From: Hexactinellida sp. DTS-2022
Taxonomy: Eukaryota > Porifera > Hexactinellida
DNA length: 64,000 nucleotides
Assembly: GCA_028753945.1 (NCBI GenBank)
Contig: JAPNXP010000013.1
Location: forward strand, 5,085,501 to 5,149,500
Direction: 5' to 3'
The position numbers were made by a program, and so were the translations under genes. Positions 52,901 to 61,816 of this stretch are shown here, piece by piece; position 1 is the first letter of the stretch, and each line of letters opens with the position of its first letter. Below the pieces are notes generated by a model. The model made no database searches and had not been told where the DNA came from. It was given only the letters and a program-made list of their open reading frames with translations.

Positions 52901-55145
52901 CAACATTTCCTCTGTCGCCCTTAAGACCACAGTAGAGTTCTCTCACGAGGGCCACACGTACCCCTTAACCCACGGTTCTGTTGTTATCAGTGCCATCACA
53001 TCTTGCACCAACACCAGTAACCCATCAGTAATGCTTGGAGCTGGCTTGCTAGCTCAGAAAGCTGTAGAGAGGGGGCTAAACGTGCTGCCGTATATAAAGT
53101 GTAGTCTGTCCCCCGGGTCCGGGGTGGTTATGGACTATCTGAGGGCAGGGGGCGTGGTGCCTTACCTGGAACAGCTCGGGTTCGGGTTGGTTGGGTACGG
53201 GTGTATGACTTGTATAGGGAACAGCGGACCTCTTTGTGATGAGGTGGCAGATGCTATTGAGAAGGGAGATTTAGTTGTGTGTGGTGTCCTGTCTGGAAAT
53301 AGGTAAATGGAGGTGTTATGTACAGTCAGGTTCTTTTTATGGACATCCAAAGGGACCAAATTGTGTTCGTAATAGAGAGAAATCATAAGTGAACTCAAAG
53401 TTGTTAAATTGGGACCATAGGGAGTTTTCATATTAAGCGGATATTATAAACAATAAGCATACCTGACTGTATATAGCTATTTGTATCCCAATGCTACTTA
53501 TTTCAATCGTTTAATTAGGAATTTCGAGGGTCGTATCCATCCCCTTACGCGGGCTAACTATCTGGCTTCGCCTCTGCTGGTCATAGCCTACGCAATAGCC
53601 GGGACTGTATGCATAGACTTCGATAAGGATCCTATTGGAACTGACACTAGTGGCCAGCCGGTGTTCCTGAGTGAGATTTGGCCGAGCAGAGAGGAGATAC
53701 AAGTGGCGGAAAAGAAGTTCGTACTTCCGGCCATGTTCCGAGAGGTGTATGCCAAGATATCTGAGGGCACCCCGAGATGGAATGGTTTGGAGGTTTGTAG
53801 CCATTCTTAGTTCCTATTATAGTTCCTATTATAGTTCTACTGTACAGTATATGTTAATTTATTGTTCTAATAATAGTTCAAAATCAAACAATGAATAGAA
53901 AGCTAGAGTATAATAAATTTGAATTAAAACACAACCATAGAACCCTTACAGTATTACCATGCTTACTCACAATTCGCACTAAGTGTGACAGTATATCTGT
54001 ATAGACTCCTGATTCACTGCTATACCCTTGGGATGAGACGTCTACGTACATCAAGCAGCCTCCCTTCTTCCAGACAATGGGTCGGGACTTGCCCCCTCTC
54101 ACCGGTATAACAGAGGCACATTGTCTCCTCCTGTTAGGGGACTCTGTGACCACAGATCATATATCCCCAGCCGGCTCCATAGCCAGGAACAGTCCGGCCG
54201 CTAGGCTGCTGGGCTCCAAGGGACTCACTCCTCGGGAGTTCAACTCGTATGGGGCCAGACGCGGGAACGATGCTATTATGGCTAGAGGTTGTTGTTGTGT
54301 TGTTGTTGTTGTTGTTGTTGTTGTGTTGTTGTTGTTGTGTTGTGTTGTACGACCCCTATCACGAACTATCATCTGCCTTGTACGACCACTTTTCTAGCAT
54401 GGATAGTACAGTATACTTTCTGACTTTTTTTGAAGGCCATGGTCTTAAATGACAGGTTTTACTGTATTTGTTATTGTTATTACTTGTTGTTGTTGTTGTT
54501 GTTGATTTAACACCTGTTTTTATGACCACTTTTTGGGAACGCTGTGTGGTTGTAAATGACAGTTTTACTTTAAGTATTTGTCATTAGTACTTGTTGTTGT
54601 TGTTGTTGTTGTCACAATACATTACCATACTATGTACCCTAGGAACGTTCGCCAACATCCGCCTTGTGAACCGACTGGTCCCCAAGCCGGGCCCACGGAC
54701 CCTACACATCCCCTCCGGAGACGAAATGGATATTTTCGACGCGGCAGAGCGGTACCGGTCCGAGAACCGACAGCTCGTAATTATATCCGGCAAGGAATAC
54801 GGATCCGGATCCTCCAGAGATTGGGCGGCCAAGGGTCCCCTGTTGCTCGGAATAAGAGCAGTCATCGCAGAGAGCTATGAGCGCATTCACAGGTCAAACT
54901 TGGTGGGAATGGGAATAGTTCCGCTCCAATTCATGCCGGGGGAAAATGCCGAATTCCTAGGGTTAACCGGAAAAGAGAAGTTTACTGTTAACCTCCCCTC
55001 AGCTTTGAAGCCAGGGGATGAAGTTACAGTTACAATGGATACAAGCCAGGAATTTAGAGCGATAGCTCGGTTTGATACTGATGTGGAATTAGTGTACTTC
55101 AGACATAGGGGTATACTCAACTATATGGTGAGACAAATGCTGTAA
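49987..55145 (+). CDS. ACO1: Cytosolic aconitase / iron regulatory protein 1
   Basis: Nine exons: 49987-50163, 50483-50710, 51071-51417, 51776-52106, 52408-52542, 52884-53302, 53519-53792, 54005-54287 and 54643-55145. They join in frame to 898 residues; human IRP1 is 889. The three [4Fe-4S] ligands are in SCTNTSNPS (Cys about 447) and [12 protein letters not shown] (about 513 and 516), with the same spacing as human C437/C503/C506. Aconitase hallmarks are [56 protein letters not shown], and [17 protein letters not shown]. The protein interconverts citrate and isocitrate in the cytosol; animal IRP1 also binds IRE hairpins when the cluster is lost. Whether RNA binding is kept here cannot be read from sequence. 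All cluster and substrate motifs are intact. Confidence 0.95.
50186..50433. mobile_element. MITE (TGCATGCA family) with a nested hAT-like insert
   Basis: CTCTGTTAATAGGAACACC at the left pairs with CTCCTATTAACAGAGTATA at the right. Its second half is interrupted at about 50325-50386 by AGCGATTCCCAACCTTTTTA...GAATCACTGGC, a hAT-type MITE like 3374-3504. The nesting dates the outer element as older. Confidence 0.75.
50852..50965. repeat. GGAGCG/CGCTCC dispersed repeat, copy 3 (reverse)
   Basis: GGAATTATCCAGGAGCGAGA and TTAGGAGCGCGAAA...TTCTCCTATA match the reverse complement of the elements at 2713 and 3955. This shows those are mobile repeats and not only products of SRCR intron duplication. 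Confidence 0.65.
51487..51602. mobile_element. Truncated MITE, TGCATGCA family
   Basis: ACTCGTTAATAGGAACACA, GGTTAATTCCCCTAGCC and AAATGCATGCAAGC are present; the right end is lost. Confidence 0.6.
52142..52342. mobile_element. MITE, 'CCGCTTAATAGAGCCAC' family
   Basis: CAGTAGACTCCGCTTAATTAG at the left and ATTAAGCGGAGTCGACTGTA at the right form inverted ends with TA flanks. It starts 35 bases after the exon 4 donor. Confidence 0.7.
52735..52883 (+). repeat. TTGTTTACCTG minisatellite in ACO1 intron 5
   Basis: About 12 copies of the same 11-base unit as in the EGF-like gene intron 3.5 kb upstream. It abuts the TTTACAG acceptor. Confidence 0.9.
53323..53474. mobile_element. MITE, 'GTCAGGTTC' family, in ACO1 intron 6
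   Basis: CAGTCAGGTTCTTTTTATGG at the left and ACAATAAGCATACCTGACTG at the right. The interior has AAATTGGGACCATAGGG. Confidence 0.7.
54288..54642 (+). repeat. GTT-rich last intron of ACO1
   Basis: GTT runs at 54288-54345, 54484-54503 and 54594-54613 are separated by AT-rich text with GACCACTTTT motifs. I see no transposon ends. Confidence 0.7.
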
Positions 55146-55315
55146 TCAGGTACTGTCTTATGATGCTGTTTTATTAGCTCTAGGGTATTAACTTGCGAAT
55201 ATTTATTTATCTTATTTGTGTTTGTGTGATAGTGTTTATATGTATGTATTTATCAAAGGGTATATTTAACAAACTAATAATTTACGTCTGATACTATTTA
55301 CTTATTTATAAAGAA

Positions 55316-57043
55316 TCATTGTAATCCTTCAAGGTCATCTTGAGCCACATTTTCTTCCACTTGTGCCACATTTTCTGCCACTTGTGCTCCATTTTCTGCC
55401 ACTTGTGCTACATTTTTTGCCACTTGTGCTCCATTTTCATTTTCAATTATTTCATATTCATCTTCAGGATTAAATTTGTCAAAAAAAAACTTGTAAAATT
55501 GTTCGTTTGAAATTCTACTCTCAGGGTTTGGGAAGGTACACCTGAATTTCCTAAATAGATCTGGTTTTAGATTTTTCATAATATAATATGCGATTCTGAC
55601 GGACAAACCGCCGCTTCCGCCGGAAAACGCCCCCAAGACCGCCCCCCCGGCTATCGCTATTGGCCCGCCCAAAACACCAACGGCTGCGAAAACCACTGCG
55701 CCACCTAAAGCGCCACCAGTCACTGGGCCAACCGCGCCAACTAATTCCAAACCTTTGTCGAGAACACATTTCGAACGACACCGGTTCTGAACTCTAATTT
55801 CCTCGATGAATCGCTCCATTTCTGATATAACTGCATGGTCCACATAGTGTTTCCCTTCCGACACTTCCTTTACTAGTAAACAGGTCCTGACGATTCGTTC
55901 TAGACATTCACGCGGGGTTTGGTTGTCAAGTGCTACCCAGGTATGTCTCTTCCCAACTTTTCGGAAAATATTCCTTACGCCTTCATTTTCACAATTGTTT
56001 CTAATTTCCTGCTCAAAATGTTGTTGTTCTCTAACTTTGAAAATAATGAAGGTGTAGTCCCAGAATTTGTCTCCCCCTTCAAGCGAATATCTGTTTGGCA
56101 AGCTACAAATCAAATCATAAATTCCATCTGTGAAGGCATTTGTTAAACTGATGAGTATAATCATCACGGTTATGCCTTTGCCGATTTCTTTCAGGTTTTT
56201 GGCCGCTGCTTTAATTTCCTCTTTCAGTTCCAACTCGCCATCTCTGAAAGGCTCAATGTCATGACTGAACAAACACTCAATGTCATACTTTTGCTTGTGT
56301 ATCATATTATTATCGTTTATGTCAAGAAATTGTTTCATACTATCAGCTTTGAAGTCGGTATTTCCATGAAACATCATTCGTAGGGTTGGTTTTGAGAGTG
56401 CGAATAGTTCAGTTAGTATTTCCATTTGTGCCTCGGGTTCTTGATTAATTGCGTTCACATACATATACCTATCTCCTATCATTCCAAGGATATATTTGAA
56501 CCAGTTCCATTCGTCCGTTTCACATTTTTCTTTCAGCTTTGCGTCTAAGTTTTCTTTATTTATTTCTACCCCTGGATCTAGGGTCTGGTCTGTATGTGTG
56601 AATACGACAAGTGCGTTGCTGAAAAAGCTATATGATGCCTTTGCCAGGTTCTTAGCTAGCGCGAGAATTGACCTCACCAAATCTGGACTCACGACCTCAG
56701 ATGCTAGATTAACTACAATCACGAATGTTACAGATAGCAATGGCTTTGATGTACGAATGCATTCAATTAGATTCTTGCTGTGATTTGCTAGCTTAACACT
56801 AGGGTCAGTCAAACCGGGCTGATCGAATATTTCAATTTTTATTTCTTCGGTGTTCCCATTGAATGTCCCCTTGGGTATTGTTCTGGTATAAAACTGGACC
56901 TTCTGTGTTTGCCCCCTTGCCTCTTGATTGACGTGTGCCTGGAACACATTTTCCCCGGCGATGAGGTTCCCTAGCGAGCTCTTACCATCTCCCAATTTAC
57001 CCATTAATATGAAGCTACGCTGACAAGTAGCTTTGTTTCCCAT
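55316..57043 (-). CDS. AIG1/GIMAP-like GTPase with second pseudo-GTPase domain
   Basis: One 575-residue frame with an ATG, convergent with ACO1 (170 bases apart) and divergent from the next gene (385 bases). The GTPase domain (residues 10-215) has a P-loop GKLGDGKS (15-22), DQPG (74-77) and FTHTD (148-152). A second copy of the fold (220-395) has HGNTDF in place of the P-loop, a MIILISLTNAF beta strand and WDYTFIIFK, but no GKS or DxxG. Residues 431-480 are a Gly/Ala/Val-rich hydrophobic segment that could insert into membrane. The tail (537-569) is four to five AQVAEN-type heptads. Starting MGNKATC suggests N-myristoylation and palmitoylation. Family members act in immune or vesicle-membrane scaffolding; the role here is unknown. 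Confidence 0.85.
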   Translation of the reverse strand: MGNKATCQRSFILMGKLGDGKSSLGNLIAGENVFQAHVNQEARGQTQKVQFYTRTIPKGTFNGNTEEIKIEIFDQPGLTDPSVKLANHSKNLIECIRTSKPLLSVTFVIVVNLASEVVSPDLVRSILALAKNLAKASYSFFSNALVVFTHTDQTLDPGVEINKENLDAKLKEKCETDEWNWFKYILGMIGDRYMYVNAINQEPEAQMEILTELFALSKPTLRMMFHGNTDFKADSMKQFLDINDNNMIHKQKYDIECLFSHDIEPFRDGELELKEEIKAAAKNLKEIGKGITVMIILISLTNAFTDGIYDLICSLPNRYSLEGGDKFWDYTFIIFKVREQQHFEQEIRNNCENEGVRNIFRKVGKRHTWVALDNQTPRECLERIVRTCLLVKEVSEGKHYVDHAVISEMERFIEEIRVQNRCRSKCVLDKGLELVGAVGPVTGGALGGAVVFAAVGVLGGPIAIAGGAVLGAFSGGSGGLSVRIAYYIMKNLKPDLFRKFRCTFPNPESRISNEQFYKFFFDKFNPEDEYEIIENENGAQVAKNVAQVAENGAQVAENVAQVEENVAQDDLEGLQ

Positions 57044-57428
57044 TGTCTTAATGGCGATCTTGAGTTAATTTTTTGAGTTTAATTGTTTGTATTTGAGTGT
57101 ACATAGGCATACTGTTGAGGTTATATGATATCTCATAATATGTAGTGAGATATTCAATCCATTTTGCTATTAAGGTATTACGTATAACATAATGTTTATA
57201 TGATTGTATTCAATCCTGTTGATTGACTTATACAATATAGTTCTCTTTAACAAAGGTTGAAACAAGTATTCATACATAGAGTAAATACTTGTAAATACTT
57301 AATAAAAATGTACTTTCTTAATCTTGTAAATTGAACTTTTCCATAAAGAAAAAAGGTTTAATCAGTAGTAGCCCGAGGTTGGTATATTATTGTTTTGCTT
57401 CTGAATATTTACATTAGAAAGCAGCATT
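57044..57428. promoter_or_regulatory. Shared divergent promoter region of two GIMAP-like genes
   Basis: An AT-rich 385-base interval separates the starts of the 575-residue gene (minus) and the 219-residue gene (plus). No MITE or microsatellite is present. I cannot point to specific binding sites. Divergent expression is inferred from layout. Confidence 0.4.
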
Positions 57429-58088
57429 ATGGGAAACCGGTACAGGATTTTGGTCCTCGGGAATAATGCAGTCGAATCCTCACAATTGTTTGAAAAGTTG
57501 CAACTCTCCTACCCATACAATAACTGTATTGAAACCGGGAAAGGACGACTCGAGTTCTATGCTTATCCTGATCTCGATCTGTACAACAGATTCCAAGAAC
57601 CTCAAATTGATGATACCATTAGCAATTTGGTTAGTGACACTAGCGATCATGGAAGAGTTTCTCTCTTCCTAATTTTGATCAGTCAAACTGAAGTTTTCAG
57701 TAATAATATGCGAGATATGATAATAAATCTGTCTAAAAATAGACAGTTTCCCAGTGAAAAGTATTTTTGGGATCACGCGACAATTCTGTTCTCTTTTGAG
57801 GATAAGATAGAAAATAACGATATGGAAGTGTCGAAATCCATTAAAGGAAATGTAGGGATCGAAGAAGTTGTTAAAAAGGCGGGGAACAGGTACATTTGTA
57901 TGTCAAATCGCACCTCGAAAGATGAAATCCTACACAGCATTATATCAATGTGTGAACGCAGGAGCATTCCATCCAAGTGTGAAGAAGTAGTACAGGCAAA
58001 TAAACCTTGGGGTGCTGGTATTAAACAAGTCTGTCTTACCATTTTGTGTTTTTTTTGTTTGTGTTTATTTATTTCTTATCTTAATTAA
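57429..58088 (+). CDS. Orphan AIG1-like pseudo-GTPase domain, tail-anchored
   Basis: The 219-residue frame begins MGNRYRILVLGNNAVESS. The GNNAVESS stretch occupies the P-loop position but lacks the GKS. YAYPDLDLYNRF replaces the DxxG motif. FLILISQTEVF, YFWDHATILFSFED and NRYICMSNR correspond to beta strands 4, 5 and 6 of GIMAP proteins. It therefore equals the second domain of the neighbouring two-domain proteins without the first. Residues of about 200-219 are a C-terminal hydrophobic anchor (LTILCFFCLCLFISYLN). A Gly at position 2 suggests possible myristoylation. It cannot be expected to bind GTP in the usual way; a partner or decoy role is inferred. DNA in its first half is very close to the gene at 62659. 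Confidence 0.78.
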   Translation: MGNRYRILVLGNNAVESSQLFEKLQLSYPYNNCIETGKGRLEFYAYPDLDLYNRFQEPQIDDTISNLVSDTSDHGRVSLFLILISQTEVFSNNMRDMIINLSKNRQFPSEKYFWDHATILFSFEDKIENNDMEVSKSIKGNVGIEEVVKKAGNRYICMSNRTSKDEILHSIISMCERRSIPSKCEEVVQANKPWGAGIKQVCLTILCFFCLCLFISYLN

Positions 58089-58353
58089 TTTAGGTATTAA
58101 TACTGATAATTTGTTCCCAAAACTTTGTAAGTAAGTTACCCACTGATCAGTTTTATCTTGCAAATGTCTTCCCTCTTACATATCTACGACACATGATAAA
58201 ACCTCTCCTTTGTTACTAGTAAAAGAGAAACGAACTTTTATAATGCAATTTTACATTCATGTACTTCTAGTTATGTAGTAAATCCAATGCAATAGTTTAA
58301 TTATTCGAATGCATTTATTATACTTACTATATTGAAGCAGTTTGACTTGATAA

Positions 58354-60045
58354 ATGCATTCTGGTGAAATATTTATTAATACATATCCATTGTATCATTT
58401 CAATTTAGTATCCATGGGACAAGGCACTTCAGCTCCGCAACCACCTCCAGAGAAACCTAATGATCGCGTTTTCATCATGCTCGGAAAAGTTGGATTTGGA
58501 AAGAGCACATTTGGTAACTTCTTGGTTGGAGGAGACTATAACTCCTTCAACATCGGTGAAGAGTCCCGCTGTTATAGCTTGACTAGTAGAGTCCAATCAG
58601 TAGTTACTACCCTGTCCCCTGAAACACTAGCCGGTATGGGTGTTAGAAATCAAAATGAAATGGGTGTTAGAAATCAAAATGAAAAAATTGCAATTAAGGT
58701 AATAGACCAGCCAGGCATGGATGATGCTAATTTCAAAGTAATGGATCATTGTAAGAGTTTAATTAAATGCCTGGAGAATTCGGATGCGAAGACCTTCGCT
58801 ACATTTTTGATTGTGATAAATCTTGAATCGAAGCGTTTATCAGATGATCGCTGTGTCTTATTAGTTCAACTGTCAGAATTGTTGACACAAGCTTCGTATA
58901 GCTTTTTCTCGCATGCCATCATTGTGTTTACGCATGCAGATAAAGTCGGGATAGTTTCCTCCTACGACAATAGAGAAGAGTTGATGCAAATTGTTAGAAG
59001 AAAAATACAAGAACTGAAAGGCTGGGAAGAGTTAGGAGAGATCTTCCAAGCTGTTAACGAGCGATGTATCTTTGTGAACGGAACATGTCGGGACGGGAAT
59101 TACAGAATCCAAATAATGAAAGAACTGTTTGAACTGTCCAAGAGCACACTCACCATACGATTTCATGCAAATAATGACTTTACATCTGAGTACATTCAAG
59201 ATAAATTGGGTGCGCGTGGTGGTGGAATAATGCAAGAGGAATTTTACAATCTTGATTTTCAATTTCATCCCGATCTCAATATATACTGGCGTGATGAGTA
59301 TAGGGGTGAAAATTTGGGGAGTCAGATTAACAAAGCCATTCAGACAATGATAAGTTTGGGGGAAGGTGTTTCCGCTATGGTAGTGCTGATCAGTCTTGTC
59401 AATCCGTTTAGCACACAGATGGAGGAACTAATTATGAACCTACCTGGTTGCTACATTCCAGGAGATGGCCCAGCTGTTGAATCTACGGTGATGCAGTGGT
59501 GGAGGCAAACGTTTATTGTGTTTAAAGTAACAAACGAGAGAGATGCTAAATCGTTTGTCCAGACAAATATTGAAATGAATCCACGAATCAAATATCTAGT
59601 TGGCAAGGTGTCTAACAGATGGACTTGGGTTGCCGAAGATACCAGTGCTATAACATGCAAGGATAGAATGAGTGGCATGTGCATTGCTTTGAGGAAGGAA
59701 GTCGCTGGAAGAAACTTTATCCAGAATACTGTTATTAAAGAAATTAAGATTAAAATGAAAGAAACCGTTGAATTATCAGATATAAAAACTGAAGTAAGGG
59801 TCTTTACACCAAAGTTCCATAATTTGATGGCTAAAGGAGCTCTTACCATAATGGAATCAAAAAATTCTGTGTTTGTAAAACTCGGTGGCATTCCGTTTAA
59901 ACAGAAATTTTCAGTTGTGTCCATGCGTCTCATTCTAAGGAGTACTTGTTTGAGTGCTGAACAGATTAACCGTTTTAAAGCTAGGTACACTAATGCTCAG
60001 GATAAAGTTTCTATTGAAGAAGTTCTTCGCTTTCTAGCTAACTGA
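58354..60045 (+). CDS. AIG1/GIMAP-like GTPase with second pseudo-GTPase domain
   Basis: The frame gives 563 residues from the ATG at 58354. A better start is the ATG at 58414 (MGQGTSAP, 543 residues): it has a Met-Gly acylation context, and TTTAG just upstream may be the acceptor of a 5' UTR intron. The P-loop is GKVGFGKS, switch II DQPGMDD and G4 THADK; these are intact. The second domain starts TIRFHANNDF, then VVLISLVNPF and WWRQTFIVFKV, with no nucleotide motifs. A 24-base direct duplication at 58636-58683 repeats MGVRNQNE between G1 and G3. The C-terminal 100 residues are not hydrophobic, so any membrane contact would be by the N-terminal lipid. Confidence 0.85.
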   Translation: MHSGEIFINTYPLYHFNLVSMGQGTSAPQPPPEKPNDRVFIMLGKVGFGKSTFGNFLVGGDYNSFNIGEESRCYSLTSRVQSVVTTLSPETLAGMGVRNQNEMGVRNQNEKIAIKVIDQPGMDDANFKVMDHCKSLIKCLENSDAKTFATFLIVINLESKRLSDDRCVLLVQLSELLTQASYSFFSHAIIVFTHADKVGIVSSYDNREELMQIVRRKIQELKGWEELGEIFQAVNERCIFVNGTCRDGNYRIQIMKELFELSKSTLTIRFHANNDFTSEYIQDKLGARGGGIMQEEFYNLDFQFHPDLNIYWRDEYRGENLGSQINKAIQTMISLGEGVSAMVVLISLVNPFSTQMEELIMNLPGCYIPGDGPAVESTVMQWWRQTFIVFKVTNERDAKSFVQTNIEMNPRIKYLVGKVSNRWTWVAEDTSAITCKDRMSGMCIALRKEVAGRNFIQNTVIKEIKIKMKETVELSDIKTEVRVFTPKFHNLMAKGALTIMESKNSVFVKLGGIPFKQKFSVVSMRLILRSTCLSAEQINRFKARYTNAQDKVSIEEVLRFLAN

Positions 60046-60514
60046 AATCCATGGAGATGATCAATGCTAATATACAGTTGAACTGTTTTTATTTTTTTAA
60101 GATTTACGTTGTCACATTAGAAACGTTTACAAACTTTTATATATAATTTGAATTTCAATTTATGTATAATATTGTATATATAACTGTGTTCATTAAGTAC
60201 TTTTGTAGATTGAGACAGTGATTCACTGTATGTTTGCCTACCGTAAAAATTTTCATTTATGTAATTAATGATGATTCCTTAGTTGGATCATGCTTTTTAT
60301 ATGTTCTCAAAAAAATTATAATTTGAGTTTCCATATTATACATTGTAGTATGTTGGGCAAGTTTCTAAAAACACTTTCTGCTTTCAATAATGCTGTAAAT
60401 TGCACAAATTACGTCTCACAGTTGCATTTAGCTTAATAGTACATCAAGTTAAATGCTCCAATCACCATTTTAATTTGCTTGAGTAGTTATCCTGTTATTT
60501 AGAATTCCATAGCA
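60046..60514. other. Intergenic spacer in the GIMAP-like cluster
   Basis: AT-rich 469 bases with no gene, MITE or microsatellite that I can see. TTTAG at 60498-60502, twelve bases before the next ATG, could again mark a 5' UTR acceptor. Confidence 0.45.
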
Positions 60515-61816
60515 ATGCATTGCACCGCTAGGAATCTAGTGTTGCTGGGACGGGTAGAGAGTGGCAAGAGTCTGCTCACGGAGCTCATAATGGGAGAGGG
60601 TGCTAGAAGGAATAATATCTGTGGAGAAGTAGACATTAAACTAACTCCAGATGAACCAGGTATTCGCGTGAGACTGTTTGAACCAGTTGCTGCAGATAGA
60701 AATAGAGTCTGTTTAGACATTGTCAGTGAGCAAACAACTGACACCTGTTTTGTTGTTGTTGTTGACATTAACAAGAGTGTTGAGTTTGGGAATGAGTTAG
60801 TCAGTCTGAAAGAACTATCAGAGCACCTCTCTGAATATTCTTATTCCCTATTCGGTAACTGTATGCTTGTCTTTACACACATTGATGAGCTACCAGCAGA
60901 AGTTAACAGAGTCCGTGTGGAGCAACAGGGTTTCGATGAGATTCTAGCTCTCGTGGACAACAGGTGTATGTTCCTTAATTGCACTGATCGGAGTAAGGAT
61001 AACAGGGATAGGGCGCAGAGTGAGATCGTACTACTCTCTAAACCGTCTCTAAGAATTGTGTGTTACGGGAATAATGCTTATAAGAGTGAATCATTTCTTC
61101 CTAATTTATTCGGAGAAATATCTGAAAATGTGTACCTCTATCGTGCGCAAGATCTCAACATATTTAATCAATTCGTACATGAGACCACACCCGAGCTTAG
61201 GAATTTGATTGGGGATCAACAGCATATCGGCAAGGGAGTATCTGTATTTGTGATTCTGATTAGTCAGAGCGAAATATTCAGTCGCTCTATGCTCGATTTA
61301 ATCAAACGTATTCCGTCATTTCTTGAGTTAGATGCTGAAAGTGAAAGCTACTTTTGGGATAGAGTATTAATTGTGTTTGATACCAAAGGAGGCGAAAACT
61401 CTGATAGGATAATTCAAGACTCAATCAATAGAAATATTGGTATCAAGGAAATTGTCGAAACAGCAGGAGGGAGATGCACTTATGTTTCGTCAGAAATTGA
61501 TTCCCTGTCAAGAATTGTGATGAATTGTCAGGAAATAGGTCAAGCTAACAATCATAGAGAATTCATAGGGGGAATGGGTCTTCGTGCAAGAGCACTAAAT
61601 TATGCTATATTCCAAGTTCCAACTATTCGACACATAGTATTATCAAAAATGTACAAACACAAATTAGTATTGTTAGTTTTGGGGGTAGCTATTTTTGGGG
61701 GAATAGGATATAATTTTCCAACAATCTCAAAAGCATTTTTGACTTGTCTTTCAAATTTCCAAAATATTCCGGGATACTTCTCTAAAATTTTAAAGAATAT
61801 AATCGCGTTTTTTTAG
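60515..61816 (+). CDS. Divergent AIG1-like GTPase with pseudo-GTPase domain and C-terminal anchor
   Basis: A 433-residue frame. The first domain has a good P-loop, GRVESGKS (12-19), and G4-like FTHIDEL. The DxxG motif is replaced by FEPVAADR, so hydrolysis may be impaired. The domain is shorter than in the paralogues. The second domain (from about 185) starts RIVCYGNNAY and has FVILISQSEIF, YFWDRVLIVFDTK and GRCTYVSS. A C-terminal segment of about 20 hydrophobic residues (LVLLVLGVAIFGGIGYNF, about 385-405) plus amphipathic helices suggests membrane anchoring. This protein has both GTPase and anchor halves, intermediate between the two-domain soluble and orphan anchored forms. Confidence 0.8.
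   Translation: MHCTARNLVLLGRVESGKSLLTELIMGEGARRNNICGEVDIKLTPDEPGIRVRLFEPVAADRNRVCLDIVSEQTTDTCFVVVVDINKSVEFGNELVSLKELSEHLSEYSYSLFGNCMLVFTHIDELPAEVNRVRVEQQGFDEILALVDNRCMFLNCTDRSKDNRDRAQSEIVLLSKPSLRIVCYGNNAYKSESFLPNLFGEISENVYLYRAQDLNIFNQFVHETTPELRNLIGDQQHIGKGVSVFVILISQSEIFSRSMLDLIKRIPSFLELDAESESYFWDRVLIVFDTKGGENSDRIIQDSINRNIGIKEIVETAGGRCTYVSSEIDSLSRIVMNCQEIGQANNHREFIGGMGLRARALNYAIFQVPTIRHIVLSKMYKHKLVLLVLGVAIFGGIGYNFPTISKAFLTCLSNFQNIPGYFSKILKNIIAFF

Noticed and set aside
60046-60514. IRE-type hairpin targets for the IRP1 encoded here
   Set aside because: Isolated CAGTG motifs occur in several places, but none that I could fold by eye into the C-bulge, five-pair, CAGTGN-loop structure.
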